Origin: Planctomycetales bacterium
GTDB lineage: Bacteria; Planctomycetota; Planctomycetia; Pirellulales; Pirellulaceae
Length of the DNA: 43,349 bases
NCBI GenBank assembly: GCA_020426955.1
Contig: JAGQOZ010000002.1
Coordinates: forward strand, 1-43,349
Reading direction: 5' to 3'
The number at the start of each line of letters is the position of its first letter. The stretch's first letter is position 1. Position numbers and translations under genes: made by a program. This document shows positions 25,001 through 31,702 of the stretch, piece by piece. Under the pieces are notes generated by a model that had not been told where the DNA came from, did no database searches, and was given only the letters and a program-made list of their open reading frames with translations.

Positions 25001-27049
25001 GGCGTGAATTCCGAAATTGACGGACAGCCGAATGCGTCTGCTTCAGGAGATGCAGGCGACGACGGCGTGACGTTTGCATCTCCGGTGGTGATCGGCGGAA
25101 ACGTGCCAGCCAGCATCGTGGCTTCAACGGTCGGATATGTCGATGCTTGGATTGACTTCAATGCCGACGGTACGTTTGATGATTCGTCTGAACGAGTTCT
25201 GGCTAGTTATCGAGTCAGTGCGGGAGCCAATCAGGTTCGGTTGGCAATTCCGTCAGACGCCACAGCAGGTAATTCGTTTGCTCGGTTCCGCTTCAGCACT
25301 GGCGGTCAGTTGTTGCCGACGGGTCGCGCAGACAATGGAGAAGTGGAAGATTACCAAGTGTCGTTGGTGGCGGTGGCAGCACCCATTGCCGCCAGCGATG
25401 TGTACTCGGTGGAGGAAGATGCAACGTTACAGATTTCTGCGGCCAATGGATTGCTGGCCAACGATGTTGATCCGCAAGGTGACGCGTTGGTGCCGGTGGT
25501 TGTCAATTCGCCCAGTAACGGCACGTTGACGTTACAGGCCGACGGAGGATTTACCTATCAGCCGGAAGCAGATTTCTTTGGTTCGGACCAGTTTAGCTAC
25601 TACGTGACGGATGACGTGCAGAATTCGGAAACGGTAACAGTGGACATTACTGTTACGTCGGTGGCCGACGCGCCGACAGCGGGTAACGATCAGGCCACGG
25701 TCCTGGAAGATAGTTCGGTCACGATTCCGGTTACTGCCAATGATGTCGACCCAGACGGTGCATTGGATGTTACTACTGTGCAGATTACGACGCCGCCTGC
25801 AAATGGTTCGGTAGTGGTGAATGCCAACGGATCGGTAGAATACACGCCAGATACCAATTTCTTTGGTACCGACACGTTCTCGTACACGGTTCGCGACCAA
25901 GAAGATGCCGTGTCCGCACCGGCACAAGTGACCATTAATGTGACCGCTGTCAACGACGCGCCGGTAGCGACCAACGATCTGGTAGCGACACGACGAGGTC
26001 AGTCGCGAACCATTTCTTTGTTGACGAACGATACGGACATTGACGGTTCGGTTGATCCTACCAGCATCATCGTGACTCGTAATCCCAAAAGCGGAAGCAT
26101 TACGCTTAACGGCGACGGTACCATCACGTTTACTCCGTTGGCCAACTTTGAGGGCACTGATACGTTCGCGTATACGGTCCAAGATGACCAAGACGCCACG
26201 TCCAACGAAGCAACAGTAACCATTACGGTCAGTGGCGGTAATTTGTCGCCGATTGCCAATGACGATGCGGTGACAACCAGAATAGAGCGGCCGATTGTTA
26301 TTTCCGTGCTGAGCAACGACGAAGACGTCGACGGAGAAATTGTGGAAGGTTCGGTTGCCGTGGTGCAACAACCGGCCAACGGTTTGGTTACGGTCAATGC
26401 GGACGGTACGATTCGTTACACGCCGAACACTGCGTTTAGCGGAGCGGATACGTTCCGCTATACCGTTCAGGACGAAGAAGGGCTGACATCCAATGTTGCC
26501 ATTGTGACGGTGACCGTTTCGCGACCACCGTGGCAAAATCCGAACGACGCGTTGGACGTCAATAACGACGGCTTTATTTCGCCTATTGACGCTTTGTTAG
26601 TCATCAACGAATTGAACGCAAATGGTTCTCGAGCTTTAGATCCGCCGCCAATCTCATCGGCTCCGTTCAGCCCGCCGCCGTTTGTGGATGTTTCTGGCGA
26701 TGATTATCTTTCTCCGATTGATGCGTTGTTGGTTATCAACCATCTAAACGCAGATGCGGCCGAAGGCGAAACAGCGGAAGGCGAATGGAATGATTCGCAG
26801 TTGGTGGGTGCGGCCCTGCACATTACGCCTCGAACGACGTCGATCGCTTCGCAGGCTGTTGAACAGGCGTTCGCAGGTTCGAATCAAAACGATGACCGCC
26901 CCGTGAATTCGGGTGTCGAGCTTGAATTGATCGGCAGTGTCTTAGCGGACCCGTTTGTCAAAAACGACATTCACGCGGCAGATTCGGCAATCGACGCGGA
27001 CCTGTTGGATCAACTGGCCGACGATTTGAAGAACGTTTGGAAGCGATAA
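13067..27049 (+). CDS. Giant exported multidomain protein with metzincin site, tandem-95 repeats and dockerin
   Basis: A 4660-residue protein. The basic N-terminus leads to VESLEERHLLAV (about 29-40), the LEPR-XLL-like motif of exported planctomycete giants. In order: a zinc metzincin site, HEIGHLLGLGH at 476-486 with Met-turn M496; a prepeptidase-type domain (about 534-620); beta-helix-like stretches (about 680-1350; DDTDIVHV twice); a second protease-like segment (about 1380-1650) where the site reads SAIGLGLGF at 1528-1536; two more prepeptidase-like domains (about 1725 and 1930); several copies of an approximately 70-residue repeat (about 2700-3830); a GEVED domain (about 3947-4103); four tandem-95 Ig-like repeats (about 4105-4485); and a type I dockerin with two Ca-binding loops (DVNNDGFISPIDALLVINEL, about 4495-4560). 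It is probably a cell-surface adhesin or protease. Its substrate is unknown. Confidence 0.92.
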   Translation: MSDHAPNRKDKKPAPASKSKRPASKNRLVESLEERHLLAVSPQLVAIQPNSGDVLADGAQRHVAPEELTLVFSELQQIDPATLDGIQVIRSGFDGAFDGVTDVMVQPGYIGVNPDRTNEVIVRFAESLPDDTYRIQISAIDDAARNLVALRNVEGDPFLPRLAGADRTIITFDLDLGAQVVGVVPQPISRNADGSLSQARNQIQVYFNNDDLDPVKAVNSAFYRLVFTNDTVNNTDDVVYTPTQVEYDAQRDLVVLTFADDIEKLSSGEGTYRLRIGTDEIITDTPVEITPAEDPGSSFATANDLGTLVPGAKLVTAAIDPNLHPLDFPGSNDEPGHREIAQETHLIGISDASAGITTLQYNFKEIYGQDQFENDLFNLITENQKNRAREIFELYGSYLGVQFEETDGDGIIVVTGDLRELDDMATVATGGVLGIAGFQQLTNQPMIILDSLERWDDSFGETIEPNRFSWMEVAMHEIGHLLGLGHATDVAPYSVMAGQIEDTQTLYDDFIRNFEYIFPGDVDVLHGQYLHRPESNDIDVYRLDLPEKGKLSLEVIAERQADSSLLDSYLTLYREQNGRRVRIAGNDDYFSEDSFLELELGAGTYYVAVTSTGNSDFDPTVEDSGFGGTSDGPYQLRLDFRPQADNVLTDATGTMFDGDADGIQGGIYNFWFRAVDANNTTFVDKAAPAGGDGTLASPYNNLRVALSSANAPAAGGILRVVGNGGTDGDVSTLGDNLAYEIGNSGGRLADGSSLTVPAGVSMMVDAGTVFKMLNSNVHVGSSAVGIDRSESALQILGTPEASVVFTSYDDQSIGVDTNPRVTSPDAGDWGGLIFQNDVDRKEGRFDYEQEGIFLNFVNHADIRYGGGNVVVDSVQSVVAPIHMISARPTIAYNTIQHSADAAMSANPDSFEESRYAAIDSFGVHYQDSLFTPGYDRVGPDIRGNRLFDNSINGIFVRIETPVGDSLEKLTVTGRWDDTDIVHVVSENLTIQGTPGGPLVDAETDLRIARLDASLKIDPKLVVKLDGSRIEATVGAQLLAEGNSGQAIIFTSLLDDRYGAGGMFQTSAPDSESIDVAAPGDWGGIYIGPVARGSLDNAVLAYGGGLTRVEGSFAGFNVVETRQGHLRIANSTFENNANGRGGQSEITREGRGPNDEAAIFVRGAQPVIVGNIFRGTAGFEAGAINIDVNSLNYMEVHDNGRSSGLANAHSQYLANKGPLIRENRLENNSINGMVIRGGYLTTESVWDDTDIVHVLFDEVTVSNFHTYGGLKLQSSPSESLVVKMRGNDAGFKATGRPREIEDRIGGRVEVVGQPGRPVVLTSLDDGTVGAGLDPQGRPQNQTVGNSRAARTNAEGSFQIDLNFGPTAIARPEVVEAMEAAAAVWEDLLEDPITVRFDVELAALGSLYTNVVSDNVGAVYDQVRAAMIADAGAHEQIVSQIPAFADLNVSLPFDAVNPYVIQPTMTLTSANAKALGLPGSGAVSAYDPSESRDGTIQMNINPTDVGEFFDYDRSDGIQPNYVDFVGAAISAIGLGLGFDTSVINVAAGQRTIEMTPMDMYRLEPGAGNANFADAPRALDPTLTHVFYDGGRFDSVDYPIPGIEAGDIPLESTGTNPATWASFPNYIGTMGATRIDYRGQEVNLTEADRTAFDLIGWDVTGGGHAGDWTGITLEQYSHDRNVATVSEYEPISAVAPGTNATSSSAQFLGKLGQGEKDSDENLRLGFAVNGVIHERNDVDVFSFDAKAGTEVWLDIDRTSSSLDSVVELIDSNGVLVARSDNSIDDTLIDSTIEASSTVKANGLQKSLFQTKDHFSTNPKDAGFRVVLPGQLGQDGTYFVRVRSAGTNLANVSGGLTKGAYELQIRLAEQDEIAGSSIQYADIRFAKTGVRIKGLPAHSPLTGEVVEMPVDDNTPMAVGNLTGSDRAAVSISGVINQPAGDEVDYYSFQIAQESLQAPGGIIPVVFDLDYSDGLSRADLSVFLYDSTGTDLLYVGNLGSQVSDDRPAPFSGDGLDDLSRGTVGALDPFLGGVALPAGDYILAVSTSLPVELNQYTAKLAEDVSARLEPIPELQRIAQDHVGDLGPFIASPIQDPVLPVLFTPRNAVPFHLGDVELFVSTSTGLFSVDPFTGARETSLGSYSNAAIGLPAPMVDDFALRDNPVYQRGSVDPEAGRSQRFYAYVNAYGDPNRPPTTDANTGGYVWMDISAGTSADVDHGQAPGTYVAPQPGQLLVRGTGENGAVNDDGLQTYDAILNDEGEPEIVRANNGEGEGIYYSAITFEAPAPDVVSGLAIGWRNCAACESVDEPPLQNILYRFDAASGLAISSTGAEKADAELTPVENPIGANAASFPDAPGPGAGTQIAEVGVLRVEAPDPVTGDIGPGGLITGIAFVGGPLFGVSDQGHVFRIAGTNARYVATVFDDDGEPVNFQGLTAGPADVEGGAYRRLMFAVTRDGEMYALDQDGIPQPVFVDGQTHVSTGVRGAVGLEFGGLDENLWKVTTDRGGDSGHTGTNSLYFGEDTVSGVGRAYDFAGGAHGSIVSNEFSLATETIAESPVLMFNYFLVTELGADSFTGSARDTVRVFIADDSDVDTQGQWQLLASNYTDDLGDVWDLNPSDDVDTFVVPLFDNSWQEDPASASGGRDAGTGEQDGVWRQALIDLSDFAGSDSLRIRFDVATAGSMDYGPRRTGGSELRAVDAIRIQDGDQFVIDGTTFEFDSGYSIILPDVKSLQDGETITIGDGTVTTVFEMDQDGSVSGTNVAVPIAEGDSPFDLSELLATLIEQSNLAVAPVADNTRVALTGATEVTIAPGSNILVVGDQGVSAGSTPVIIDANWSDVEVAEAMRQPIADVFANGLVDTIKSYTNAVRIIGHGIDDVGPLGMTRVLPGDGLGSFANPLRFRNNTQVRYDGDGNGDFGVDPGAGQDDPDFDIVQEGIYIDDIIIGFAKRGYIAESENSLGAGRLFLPDDQGGILEGEYQVEIRRAGAFSPAGNVTSIVASDRLVRGVTLTAVRGVDVFDGQTFTVSDGVNRVVFEYENTELGNGTAAGHVAISYSIADSSLVMAEKIRDAINAAAFEVRATTGEGNDEGVSESTRIDLTQNAVLGFDQAPNGIEFTVYDFFGDSNLKRDQGQIIVDANTITRARDFGVFVDDGLRDLPQYNLFDPLDQVHDAQFATGDYLAHPGPVRNLREINEDQLAPGVSITNNVIAFGGSGGIRFGGDPNGFLVELTDPLTITDLYGHTETVNPSIADIENSNLNVDVLQGEAGRVYIEGAASITGVIATPVSPGAVPFGRIVNNTIVGQGGAYTSPALYEPGDFTDIGILVEDNASPTLVNNIMVNLDQGVVVDLSANGIVQGGSVFQANLRNALNIGVGDFAMRLAIDEPLFVDWQRGNFYPADLSRIIDSSVDSLEDRPNLVTVKDPLGISRSPVLAPEYDALGQLRIDDPRVELSGGAGDNVFKDRGAIDRVDFLGPIAQISVPADNDQDGLDENPNVDKIRVQSSSLTRFVIDLNDLGEAETTTGTGMDDGLVTSDTLTLLRDGIPLIEGEDYRFDYQATTNQILLTPLAGLWLPGYRYEIILTNVDQFEVATGPGADVLDAQTITITAPDPTSETGVDKTVILEFESGYTVSIPQPLSLVIPSGTSGLSAIADRETFDVTNGTTRLTFEFDSTGLITPGRIRIPFTPSSTPDEVAAAVTQALTNAGLGLAPRNLGGGVIQIGVGPNTGGNNFAIDTSLTAMVQQGVAGAVRDGGLFTITQNNVVRTFEFDTNNRITTGNVQVPISYANTQDEIADAMVTAISNTTLGLAPINIGGGRVHIGGNAPTAGAAGTVVRVNQSSLTLTGAPGIVSLDPQVDPDLQPEVITIPYQPSATVDQAAMSQLILQAIQQSSLDGLVTFVNESGELVIQGATDVVGGNALFVPGLRDIAGNALQTNQDSSPFDVRFEIDLPVEMDFGDAPDPSYATLLSSNGARHVVAENVFLGAGVNSEIDGQPNASASGDAGDDGVTFASPVVIGGNVPASIVASTVGYVDAWIDFNADGTFDDSSERVLASYRVSAGANQVRLAIPSDATAGNSFARFRFSTGGQLLPTGRADNGEVEDYQVSLVAVAAPIAASDVYSVEEDATLQISAANGLLANDVDPQGDALVPVVVNSPSNGTLTLQADGGFTYQPEADFFGSDQFSYYVTDDVQNSETVTVDITVTSVADAPTAGNDQATVLEDSSVTIPVTANDVDPDGALDVTTVQITTPPANGSVVVNANGSVEYTPDTNFFGTDTFSYTVRDQEDAVSAPAQVTINVTAVNDAPVATNDLVATRRGQSRTISLLTNDTDIDGSVDPTSIIVTRNPKSGSITLNGDGTITFTPLANFEGTDTFAYTVQDDQDATSNEATVTITVSGGNLSPIANDDAVTTRIERPIVISVLSNDEDVDGEIVEGSVAVVQQPANGLVTVNADGTIRYTPNTAFSGADTFRYTVQDEEGLTSNVAIVTVTVSRPPWQNPNDALDVNNDGFISPIDALLVINELNANGSRALDPPPISSAPFSPPPFVDVSGDDYLSPIDALLVINHLNADAAEGETAEGEWNDSQLVGAALHITPRTTSIASQAVEQAFAGSNQNDDRPVNSGVELELIGSVLADPFVKNDIHAADSAIDADLLDQLADDLKNVWKR

Positions 27050-27072
27050 TTAATTCTGGTGTAACCTCACGA

Positions 27073-27106
27073 GGCTGCCTTGCTTTCGAGCGGGGCGGCC
27101 TTTTTT
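27073..27106 (+). terminator. Rho-independent terminator of the giant gene
   Basis: GGCTGCC (27073-27079) pairs with GGCGGCC (27094-27100) with one wobble, followed directly by TTTTTT. It lies 24 bases after the stop codon. Confidence 0.85.
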
Positions 27107-27244
27107 GTTTTCTTGGCCGACGAACTTAACTGTGAAACAGCCCATAGCTGATTCGCAATCGGGTTTCTACAATCGAAGGCTGGATGGACGATTGACGTTC
27201 AATGTCGTAATCCTGGACGATTTGACCTTCTTGATGGGCAAGAT

Positions 27245-29074
27245 ATGACCGCAAATTCCTATGACTACGATGTCGTTGTTGTGGGTGCCGGGCACGCAGG
27301 AACAGAAGCGGCGCTGGCGGCAGCGCGAGCGGGTGCTAAAACGGCATTGCTCACAACCAATTTGGATACCGTGGGCCAGATGAGCTGCAACCCAGCGATT
27401 GGCGGAGTTGGCAAGGGCCAGATTGTTCGCGAAATTGATGCGTTGGGCGGTGCCATGGGGCAGGCGATTGATCGAACCGGCCTGCAATTTCGCTTGCTCA
27501 ATCGCCGTAAAGGACCCGCCATGCATGGTCCACGAGCTCAAGCGGACAAGAAGGCGTATCAAAACGAAATAAAGCGAATTGTCGAAGAGCAACCGAACCT
27601 GCATCTCAAGCAAGAGATCGTCCTGGACCTGTTGACCGAACAAGTGGACAACCGCGTTCGCGTTACTGGCGTTCTTGTTCAAGGTGACGCAGTCTATGCT
27701 GCTAGGTGTGTCATTCTGACGACCGGCACCTTTCTGAAAGCCCTGATGCATACCGGCGAGGCGAAGACGCCGGGCGGACGAGCGGGCGAAGGGACCACGC
27801 AAGGAATCAGCGGAGCGCTTCATCGTTTGGGATTTCGCGTCGAGCGTTTTAAAACTGGCACTCCACCTCGAATCAACGGACGCACAATCGATTTTGATCG
27901 GTGTGAAGAACAACCGGGCGATGAGGATCCCGTACCATTTTCGTTCCTTACCAAGACTGTGCGCCGCGAACAGTTGCCATGCTGGATTACGTATACGAAC
28001 GAAAGCGTGCACGGTCTGATTCGCGACAATCTGCATCGAGCTCCGATGTATAGCGGCCAGATTTCGTCCAGTGGTCCGCGGTATTGCCCTTCGATTGAAG
28101 ACAAGATTGTGCGGTTCGCTGAAAAATCACAGCATCAACTATTTCTGGAGCCCGAAGGATATTCGACGCAGGAATACTACGTAAATGGAGTTTCAACCAG
28201 TCTGCCTCGAGACGTTCAGGACCGTATGTTGGCTCGGATTCCTGGTTTGGAAAATGCGCAAATCATGCGATATGGCTATGCCGTTGAGTACGATTTCTGT
28301 CCGCCTGACCAGCTGAAGCCGAGTTTGGAAACGAAGCAAGTTGCTGGTCTGTTCTTCGCAGGACAGATCAACGGTACGACCGGATACGAAGAAGCCGGAG
28401 CGCAAGGTTTGATCGCCGGCACGAACGCCGCCATGTTGCTTCAACATCACGACCCCTTGGTGTTGGAACGAGATCAAGCATATATCGGAGTCTTAATTGA
28501 TGACCTAGTCACGTGCGGCGTGGACGAACCGTACCGAATGTTTACCAGTCGAGCGGAATATCGTCTGCGACTTCGTCATGACAATGCGGACCGGCGATTA
28601 ACGGAATTGGGACATCGATATGGCATTGTGACGAATGACCGTCATGAGGCATTGGCCATCAAGTTGGAGCAGATGAAAGCGTTGCATGACGTTGTTTGCG
28701 CTCTGCGGATGTCCGGCGTACCGGCAGACAAGTATTTGAAGCGACCTGACGTCACCTGGAACGACATCCAAGAAGCTCATGCGGCGTCGCTTCCCGATTT
28801 CTCCAACGACGTGGTAGAACAAGTCGTGTCCGACATCAAATACGCCGGCTATATCGCTCGGCAAGATCTGGAAATCGAACGCCGTCGTCGCTTGTCCGAA
28901 AAACGCATTCCGGACAGCATCGACTACCAGTCAATGCCGCATCTTCGCATGGAAGCCAAGGAGAAATTGAGTCGTATTCGGCCCACGAGCCTGGCGATGG
29001 CCAGTCGTATCAGCGGCATTACTCCCAGCGATGTCGCGCTGCTAATGTCCTACTTGGAAGGTAAGCGAAGTTAA
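27245..29074 (+). CDS. mnmG: tRNA uridine-5-carboxymethylaminomethyl modification enzyme MnmG (GidA)
   Basis: A 609-residue FAD protein, close to the usual 620-630. With MnmE it modifies the wobble uridine (U34) of tRNAs to cmnm5U or nm5U, using glycine or ammonium and methylene-tetrahydrofolate. The FAD-binding GAGHAG is at 14-19, followed by the family signatures [20 protein letters not shown] and [13 protein letters not shown]. Further hallmark segments are [25 protein letters not shown] and [20 protein letters not shown]. The C-terminal helical region ([20 protein letters not shown]) that contacts MnmE and tRNA is intact. It has its own transcription unit after the giant gene's terminator. 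No mnmE or rsmG is adjacent. Confidence 0.97.
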   Translation: MTANSYDYDVVVVGAGHAGTEAALAAARAGAKTALLTTNLDTVGQMSCNPAIGGVGKGQIVREIDALGGAMGQAIDRTGLQFRLLNRRKGPAMHGPRAQADKKAYQNEIKRIVEEQPNLHLKQEIVLDLLTEQVDNRVRVTGVLVQGDAVYAARCVILTTGTFLKALMHTGEAKTPGGRAGEGTTQGISGALHRLGFRVERFKTGTPPRINGRTIDFDRCEEQPGDEDPVPFSFLTKTVRREQLPCWITYTNESVHGLIRDNLHRAPMYSGQISSSGPRYCPSIEDKIVRFAEKSQHQLFLEPEGYSTQEYYVNGVSTSLPRDVQDRMLARIPGLENAQIMRYGYAVEYDFCPPDQLKPSLETKQVAGLFFAGQINGTTGYEEAGAQGLIAGTNAAMLLQHHDPLVLERDQAYIGVLIDDLVTCGVDEPYRMFTSRAEYRLRLRHDNADRRLTELGHRYGIVTNDRHEALAIKLEQMKALHDVVCALRMSGVPADKYLKRPDVTWNDIQEAHAASLPDFSNDVVEQVVSDIKYAGYIARQDLEIERRRRLSEKRIPDSIDYQSMPHLRMEAKEKLSRIRPTSLAMASRISGITPSDVALLMSYLEGKRS

Positions 29075-29152
29075 CCAATCTGAACGCGCGAATTCGGTGG
29101 AAATTGCCCACCATTTCGAATGCAAGTCTCTTGAATTCCCCGAGTCCTACAG

Positions 29153-29178
29153 TGGGAATAGATTGCAAAGAATTCCCA
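29153..29178 (+). terminator. Weak stem-loop after mnmG
   Basis: TGGGAAT (29153-29159) pairs perfectly with ATTCCCA (29172-29178) around a 12-base loop. No good T-run follows, so termination is uncertain. Confidence 0.3.
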
Positions 29179-29289
29179 TCTTCTGAAAATTAGCGACACT
29201 TTCGAACCGAAATTTCCGATTATTTTATCCAGGAATGAAACGGAGCTTTTCACGTCATTTTCGTAAGTCCAATCATAGGTTTGACTTAC

Positions 29290-29299
29290 GGAACGTTCC
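29290..29299. promoter_or_regulatory. Palindrome beside the -35 box
   Basis: The perfect palindrome GGAACGTTCC ends six bases upstream of the -35 element at 29306, a position suited to an activator or autoregulator. Ten-base palindromes also occur by chance. Confidence 0.3.
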
Positions 29300-29305
29300 A
29301 TGATC

Positions 29306-29333
29306 TTGACGTCGTCTGGAAGGTGTTTATAAT
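29306..29333 (+). promoter_or_regulatory. Sigma-70 promoter for the HTH-receiver/kinase pair
   Basis: TTGACG at 29306-29311, a 16-base spacer and a perfect TATAAT at 29328-29333. It is the best sigma-70 promoter in the window and gives a leader of about 190 bases before the first ORF at 29530. Confidence 0.7.
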
Positions 29334-29529
29334 GCCTAACGTGTTAAGTTCGGCAAAGTCGGAAGGAATGGTTAGACTTGCTGGATGGATGAGAGCAGGG
29401 ATTTGCACTAGATGTGTGCGATTAGGAGCCTTGTTCAACGAGGGAGCTAGGGGCTAAGTACAGGATCGTTGTCAATTGGAAAGGATTTCAACAGACATTG
29501 GCAAATTGATTCCTGCAACGGAGGTCTCG

Positions 29530-29562
29530 ATGACGGCTAGGGAAGGATATTCGCAGCCATGA
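29530..29562 (+). CDS. Ten-codon leader peptide upstream of the HTH-receiver gene
   Basis: The frame MTAREGYSQP starts after GGAGGT (29520-29525) with 4 bases of spacing. Its TGA stop overlaps the ATG of the next gene (ATGA). The downstream gene's own site (GGAAGGA) lies far from its ATG, so ribosomes finishing this short frame may be what starts it. It lacks runs of a single regulatory amino acid, so coupling is more likely than amino-acid attenuation. Confidence 0.5.
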   Translation: MTAREGYSQP

Positions 29563-30131
29563 AAACAGTCTTTACAACCGGCGAAGCCGCCAAGATTTGC
29601 AAGGTGAGCCAACAGACCATTATTCGATGTTTTGATTCGGGGCAATTGAAGGGATTCCGCGTACCCGGGAGTCGGTTTCGCCGTATTCCTCGGGATCAAC
29701 TGTTTGCTTTCATGAAGGATAACGGAATTCCCACGGAAGCGTTGGAAAGTGGCAAGCGAAAAGTCTTGATCGTGGATGACGATTCGGACTTAGTAGAATT
29801 GATTCGCGATGCGTTTGACCAAGATGGACGGTTCGACATCAAAACAGCGAACAATGGCTTCGACGCCGGCATGTTGGTCAAAGAATTTCGGCCCGATCTT
29901 GTGATTCTGGACGTCATGCTGCCAGACATCAATGGTCGCGAAGTCTGCGTACGTGTTCGCAGCGACAAAACGCTGGACGAAGTCAAAATCATTTGCATTT
30001 CAGGCATGATTGAAGCGGACAAGGTTGCCGACTTGAAGGCGTCTGGAGCCAACGATTTTATGCAGAAACCGTTTGAGATAGATAAGTTGCTCGAGCGATC
30101 TTGTGACTTACTGGCGATCGAATCGATCTAG
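29559..30131 (+). CDS. Excisionase/MerR-like HTH fused to a receiver domain
   Basis: A 190-residue regulator with the DNA-binding part first. Residues about 4-54 form a winged helix of the excisionase/BldC type (FTTGEAAKICKVSQQTIIRC, then VPGSRFRRIPRDQL). Residues about 67-185 are a receiver domain with the acidic pocket D73-D74-D75, phosphoacceptor D118 (DLVILDVMLPD), S148 and K170 (MQKP). This order is the reverse of most response regulators. A histidine kinase gene follows 77 bases later on the same strand and is the likely partner. The gene is preceded by a good promoter and an overlapping 10-codon leader. Confidence 0.9.
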   Translation: MKTVFTTGEAAKICKVSQQTIIRCFDSGQLKGFRVPGSRFRRIPRDQLFAFMKDNGIPTEALESGKRKVLIVDDDSDLVELIRDAFDQDGRFDIKTANNGFDAGMLVKEFRPDLVILDVMLPDINGREVCVRVRSDKTLDEVKIICISGMIEADKVADLKASGANDFMQKPFEIDKLLERSCDLLAIESI

Positions 30132-30208
30132 CTTGGTGCATCATTTAGGATTCGAAAACCGAAGGTATCCACGCGTGTAGAGTGTCTAACTTTCACGCGT
30201 GTTGGCGT

Positions 30209-31702
30209 ATGACAAACGATGTTAATCCACTTGTATTGCGAATCGGCGATGGACTGATTCCTCTGACCGATTCTGCGTGTGGATGGCTCATTCAGGTATT
30301 TGATTCCGCTTCGTTGGTTGCCGCAACGGAGATTTGCGAACACATTCTGAGGCTCGATCCGGCGATTCTGCTGTGGGTAACCTGTGTTCGGGAAGACATT
30401 GCATCATGGCACGCCGTTTCAATATCGTCGTTGGCTGAATGGCTGGCGAACAATCTGGCAAGGCTCCACAACTCCATTGCCGGAGTTGTGGATGTGGAAG
30501 TTCGTGCGGTGGACTTCAAGTTTCAATGCCAGTCGCTGGCGATGGCCCGGTTGGCCCGAACGCAAGCCGAACAAGACGGTTATGGTTCGCTTTCGGAAGC
30601 TGCTTATGTATGCGGCATGCTCTTGCATGCGGAACATTTTCTAAGCGGGCCCAATAGCAGTCGGTTATGGCCTCCTTGGTTGCGTCTGGTTCGCAGCGAT
30701 GTTGACGAAACCGAATCACGCGAAGCAAGTTTTCCGTTTATTGCCAGTGTCCGTTCCGCTCGCCAACACATCCAGCAAACTCTGGCTTCAGAACTCGATG
30801 CCGATTTGGAGGCTTGGGACACGGAGTTTCCGGTCATTCGTGCGTTGTTGTTTCAAGCCTTAGAACGATATCGAGATCGACAGACGTCGGAGCAGCGTTT
30901 TCGGCAAAATCTGGAAGAGGCAAAGCTGGAATCGGTGCGAGAATTAGCGTATGGTGCCAGCCATGAAATCAATAATCCGCTCACCAATATTTCCACTCGT
31001 GCTCAGTCTCTGCTGCTGAAAGAGACAGACCCAATCAAACGACAGCATTTGGCGACGATTGTCAGTCAAGCCTATCGCGGTTTTGACATGTTGGCGGACT
31101 TGATGATGTTTGCCAAACCGCCGTTGCCGGTCAAACGGGTTCTGGACCTCCGAGCTTGGTTGCCGACGTACCTGGATGATTGGCAGTCCAAGAACCGACA
31201 AACCGTGCAGCTTACTTTGCCGACTGATCTGCGTGGCATTGATGCGGATCCTGATCAATTGGCCATCATGCTTGATTCTATCCTTCGCAATTCGGTTGAG
31301 TGGCGTGATGTGGGCCAGCCGCTTTCGATTCACATGCATGTGCGGCCGTCGTTGGCGGCGAATAACGTCGGTTCGTCCAAGCAAGTCGACGGAGAATGGG
31401 TGGAAGTGTTGATCGAAGACAATGGTCAGGGTTGTTGTGCGAAGGAGAGACGACATGCCTTCGACCCGTTCTATTCAGGCCGTGAAGCAGGACGAGGACT
31501 CGGATTTGGGCTCAGCAAGGCTTGGCGAATTGCACGGATGCACGACGGGCACATTGAAATGCTGGCGAGTCCTACTGGAAAGGGCACGATGATGCGAATT
31601 GTCCTGCCGACACTCGTCACAACGGACGTGGAAGGGACGGATCAGTCTGCGGACGATGCCGAAGTGGCTGCAGGACGCAATTCCTTGGGAAGCGGAAAAT
31701 AG
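30209..31702 (+). CDS. Cytoplasmic sensor histidine kinase
   Basis: A 497-residue kinase without membrane segments. The N-terminal 220 residues are alpha-helical and Leu/Ala-rich; they faintly resemble an HDOD-type output or sensor module, which I cannot confirm. A coiled helix (EQRFRQNLEEAKLESVRELA) leads to the H-box ASHEINNPLTNI with phosphoaccepting H252. The catalytic domain shows the N-box region (IMLDSILRNSV), the G1 box (IEDNGQG), the F box (AFDPFYSGR) and the G2 box (GRGLGFGLSKA). The phosphorylation partner is probably the HTH-receiver protein encoded upstream. The start at ATG 30209 is chosen over the GTG at 30182, though both are possible. Its last 61 bases overlap the 3' end of ispH on the other strand. 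Confidence 0.9.
   Translation: MTNDVNPLVLRIGDGLIPLTDSACGWLIQVFDSASLVAATEICEHILRLDPAILLWVTCVREDIASWHAVSISSLAEWLANNLARLHNSIAGVVDVEVRAVDFKFQCQSLAMARLARTQAEQDGYGSLSEAAYVCGMLLHAEHFLSGPNSSRLWPPWLRLVRSDVDETESREASFPFIASVRSARQHIQQTLASELDADLEAWDTEFPVIRALLFQALERYRDRQTSEQRFRQNLEEAKLESVRELAYGASHEINNPLTNISTRAQSLLLKETDPIKRQHLATIVSQAYRGFDMLADLMMFAKPPLPVKRVLDLRAWLPTYLDDWQSKNRQTVQLTLPTDLRGIDADPDQLAIMLDSILRNSVEWRDVGQPLSIHMHVRPSLAANNVGSSKQVDGEWVEVLIEDNGQGCCAKERRHAFDPFYSGREAGRGLGFGLSKAWRIARMHDGHIEMLASPTGKGTMMRIVLPTLVTTDVEGTDQSADDAEVAAGRNSLGSGK

Larger units (their letters stand above)
29075..29529. other. Intergenic region with hairpin, promoter and palindrome
   Basis: About 455 bases without a convincing gene. 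A weak stem-loop lies at 29153-29178, a palindrome at 29290-29299 and a sigma-70 promoter at 29306-29333. About 200 bases of leader follow before the short ORF at 29530. Confidence 0.6.

Noticed and set aside
25532-26536. 334-codon frame on the - strand opposite the tandem-95 repeats
   Set aside because: It is the mirror of a repetitive coding region, rich in Arg, His and Asn, with no known motif.
26530-26760. Cellulosome component, because of the dockerin
   Set aside because: Planctomycetes carry many dockerin-like ends without cellulosomes, and no cohesin or glycoside hydrolase is in the window; the domain call is kept but not the cellulosome role.
27167-28036. 289-codon frame on the - strand opposite mnmG
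   Set aside because: It lies almost wholly antisense to the well-conserved mnmG and shows no family resemblance.
29071-29301. 76-codon frame on the - strand after mnmG
   Set aside because: It overlaps the mnmG stop and the palindrome and has no ribosome-binding site or recognisable motif.
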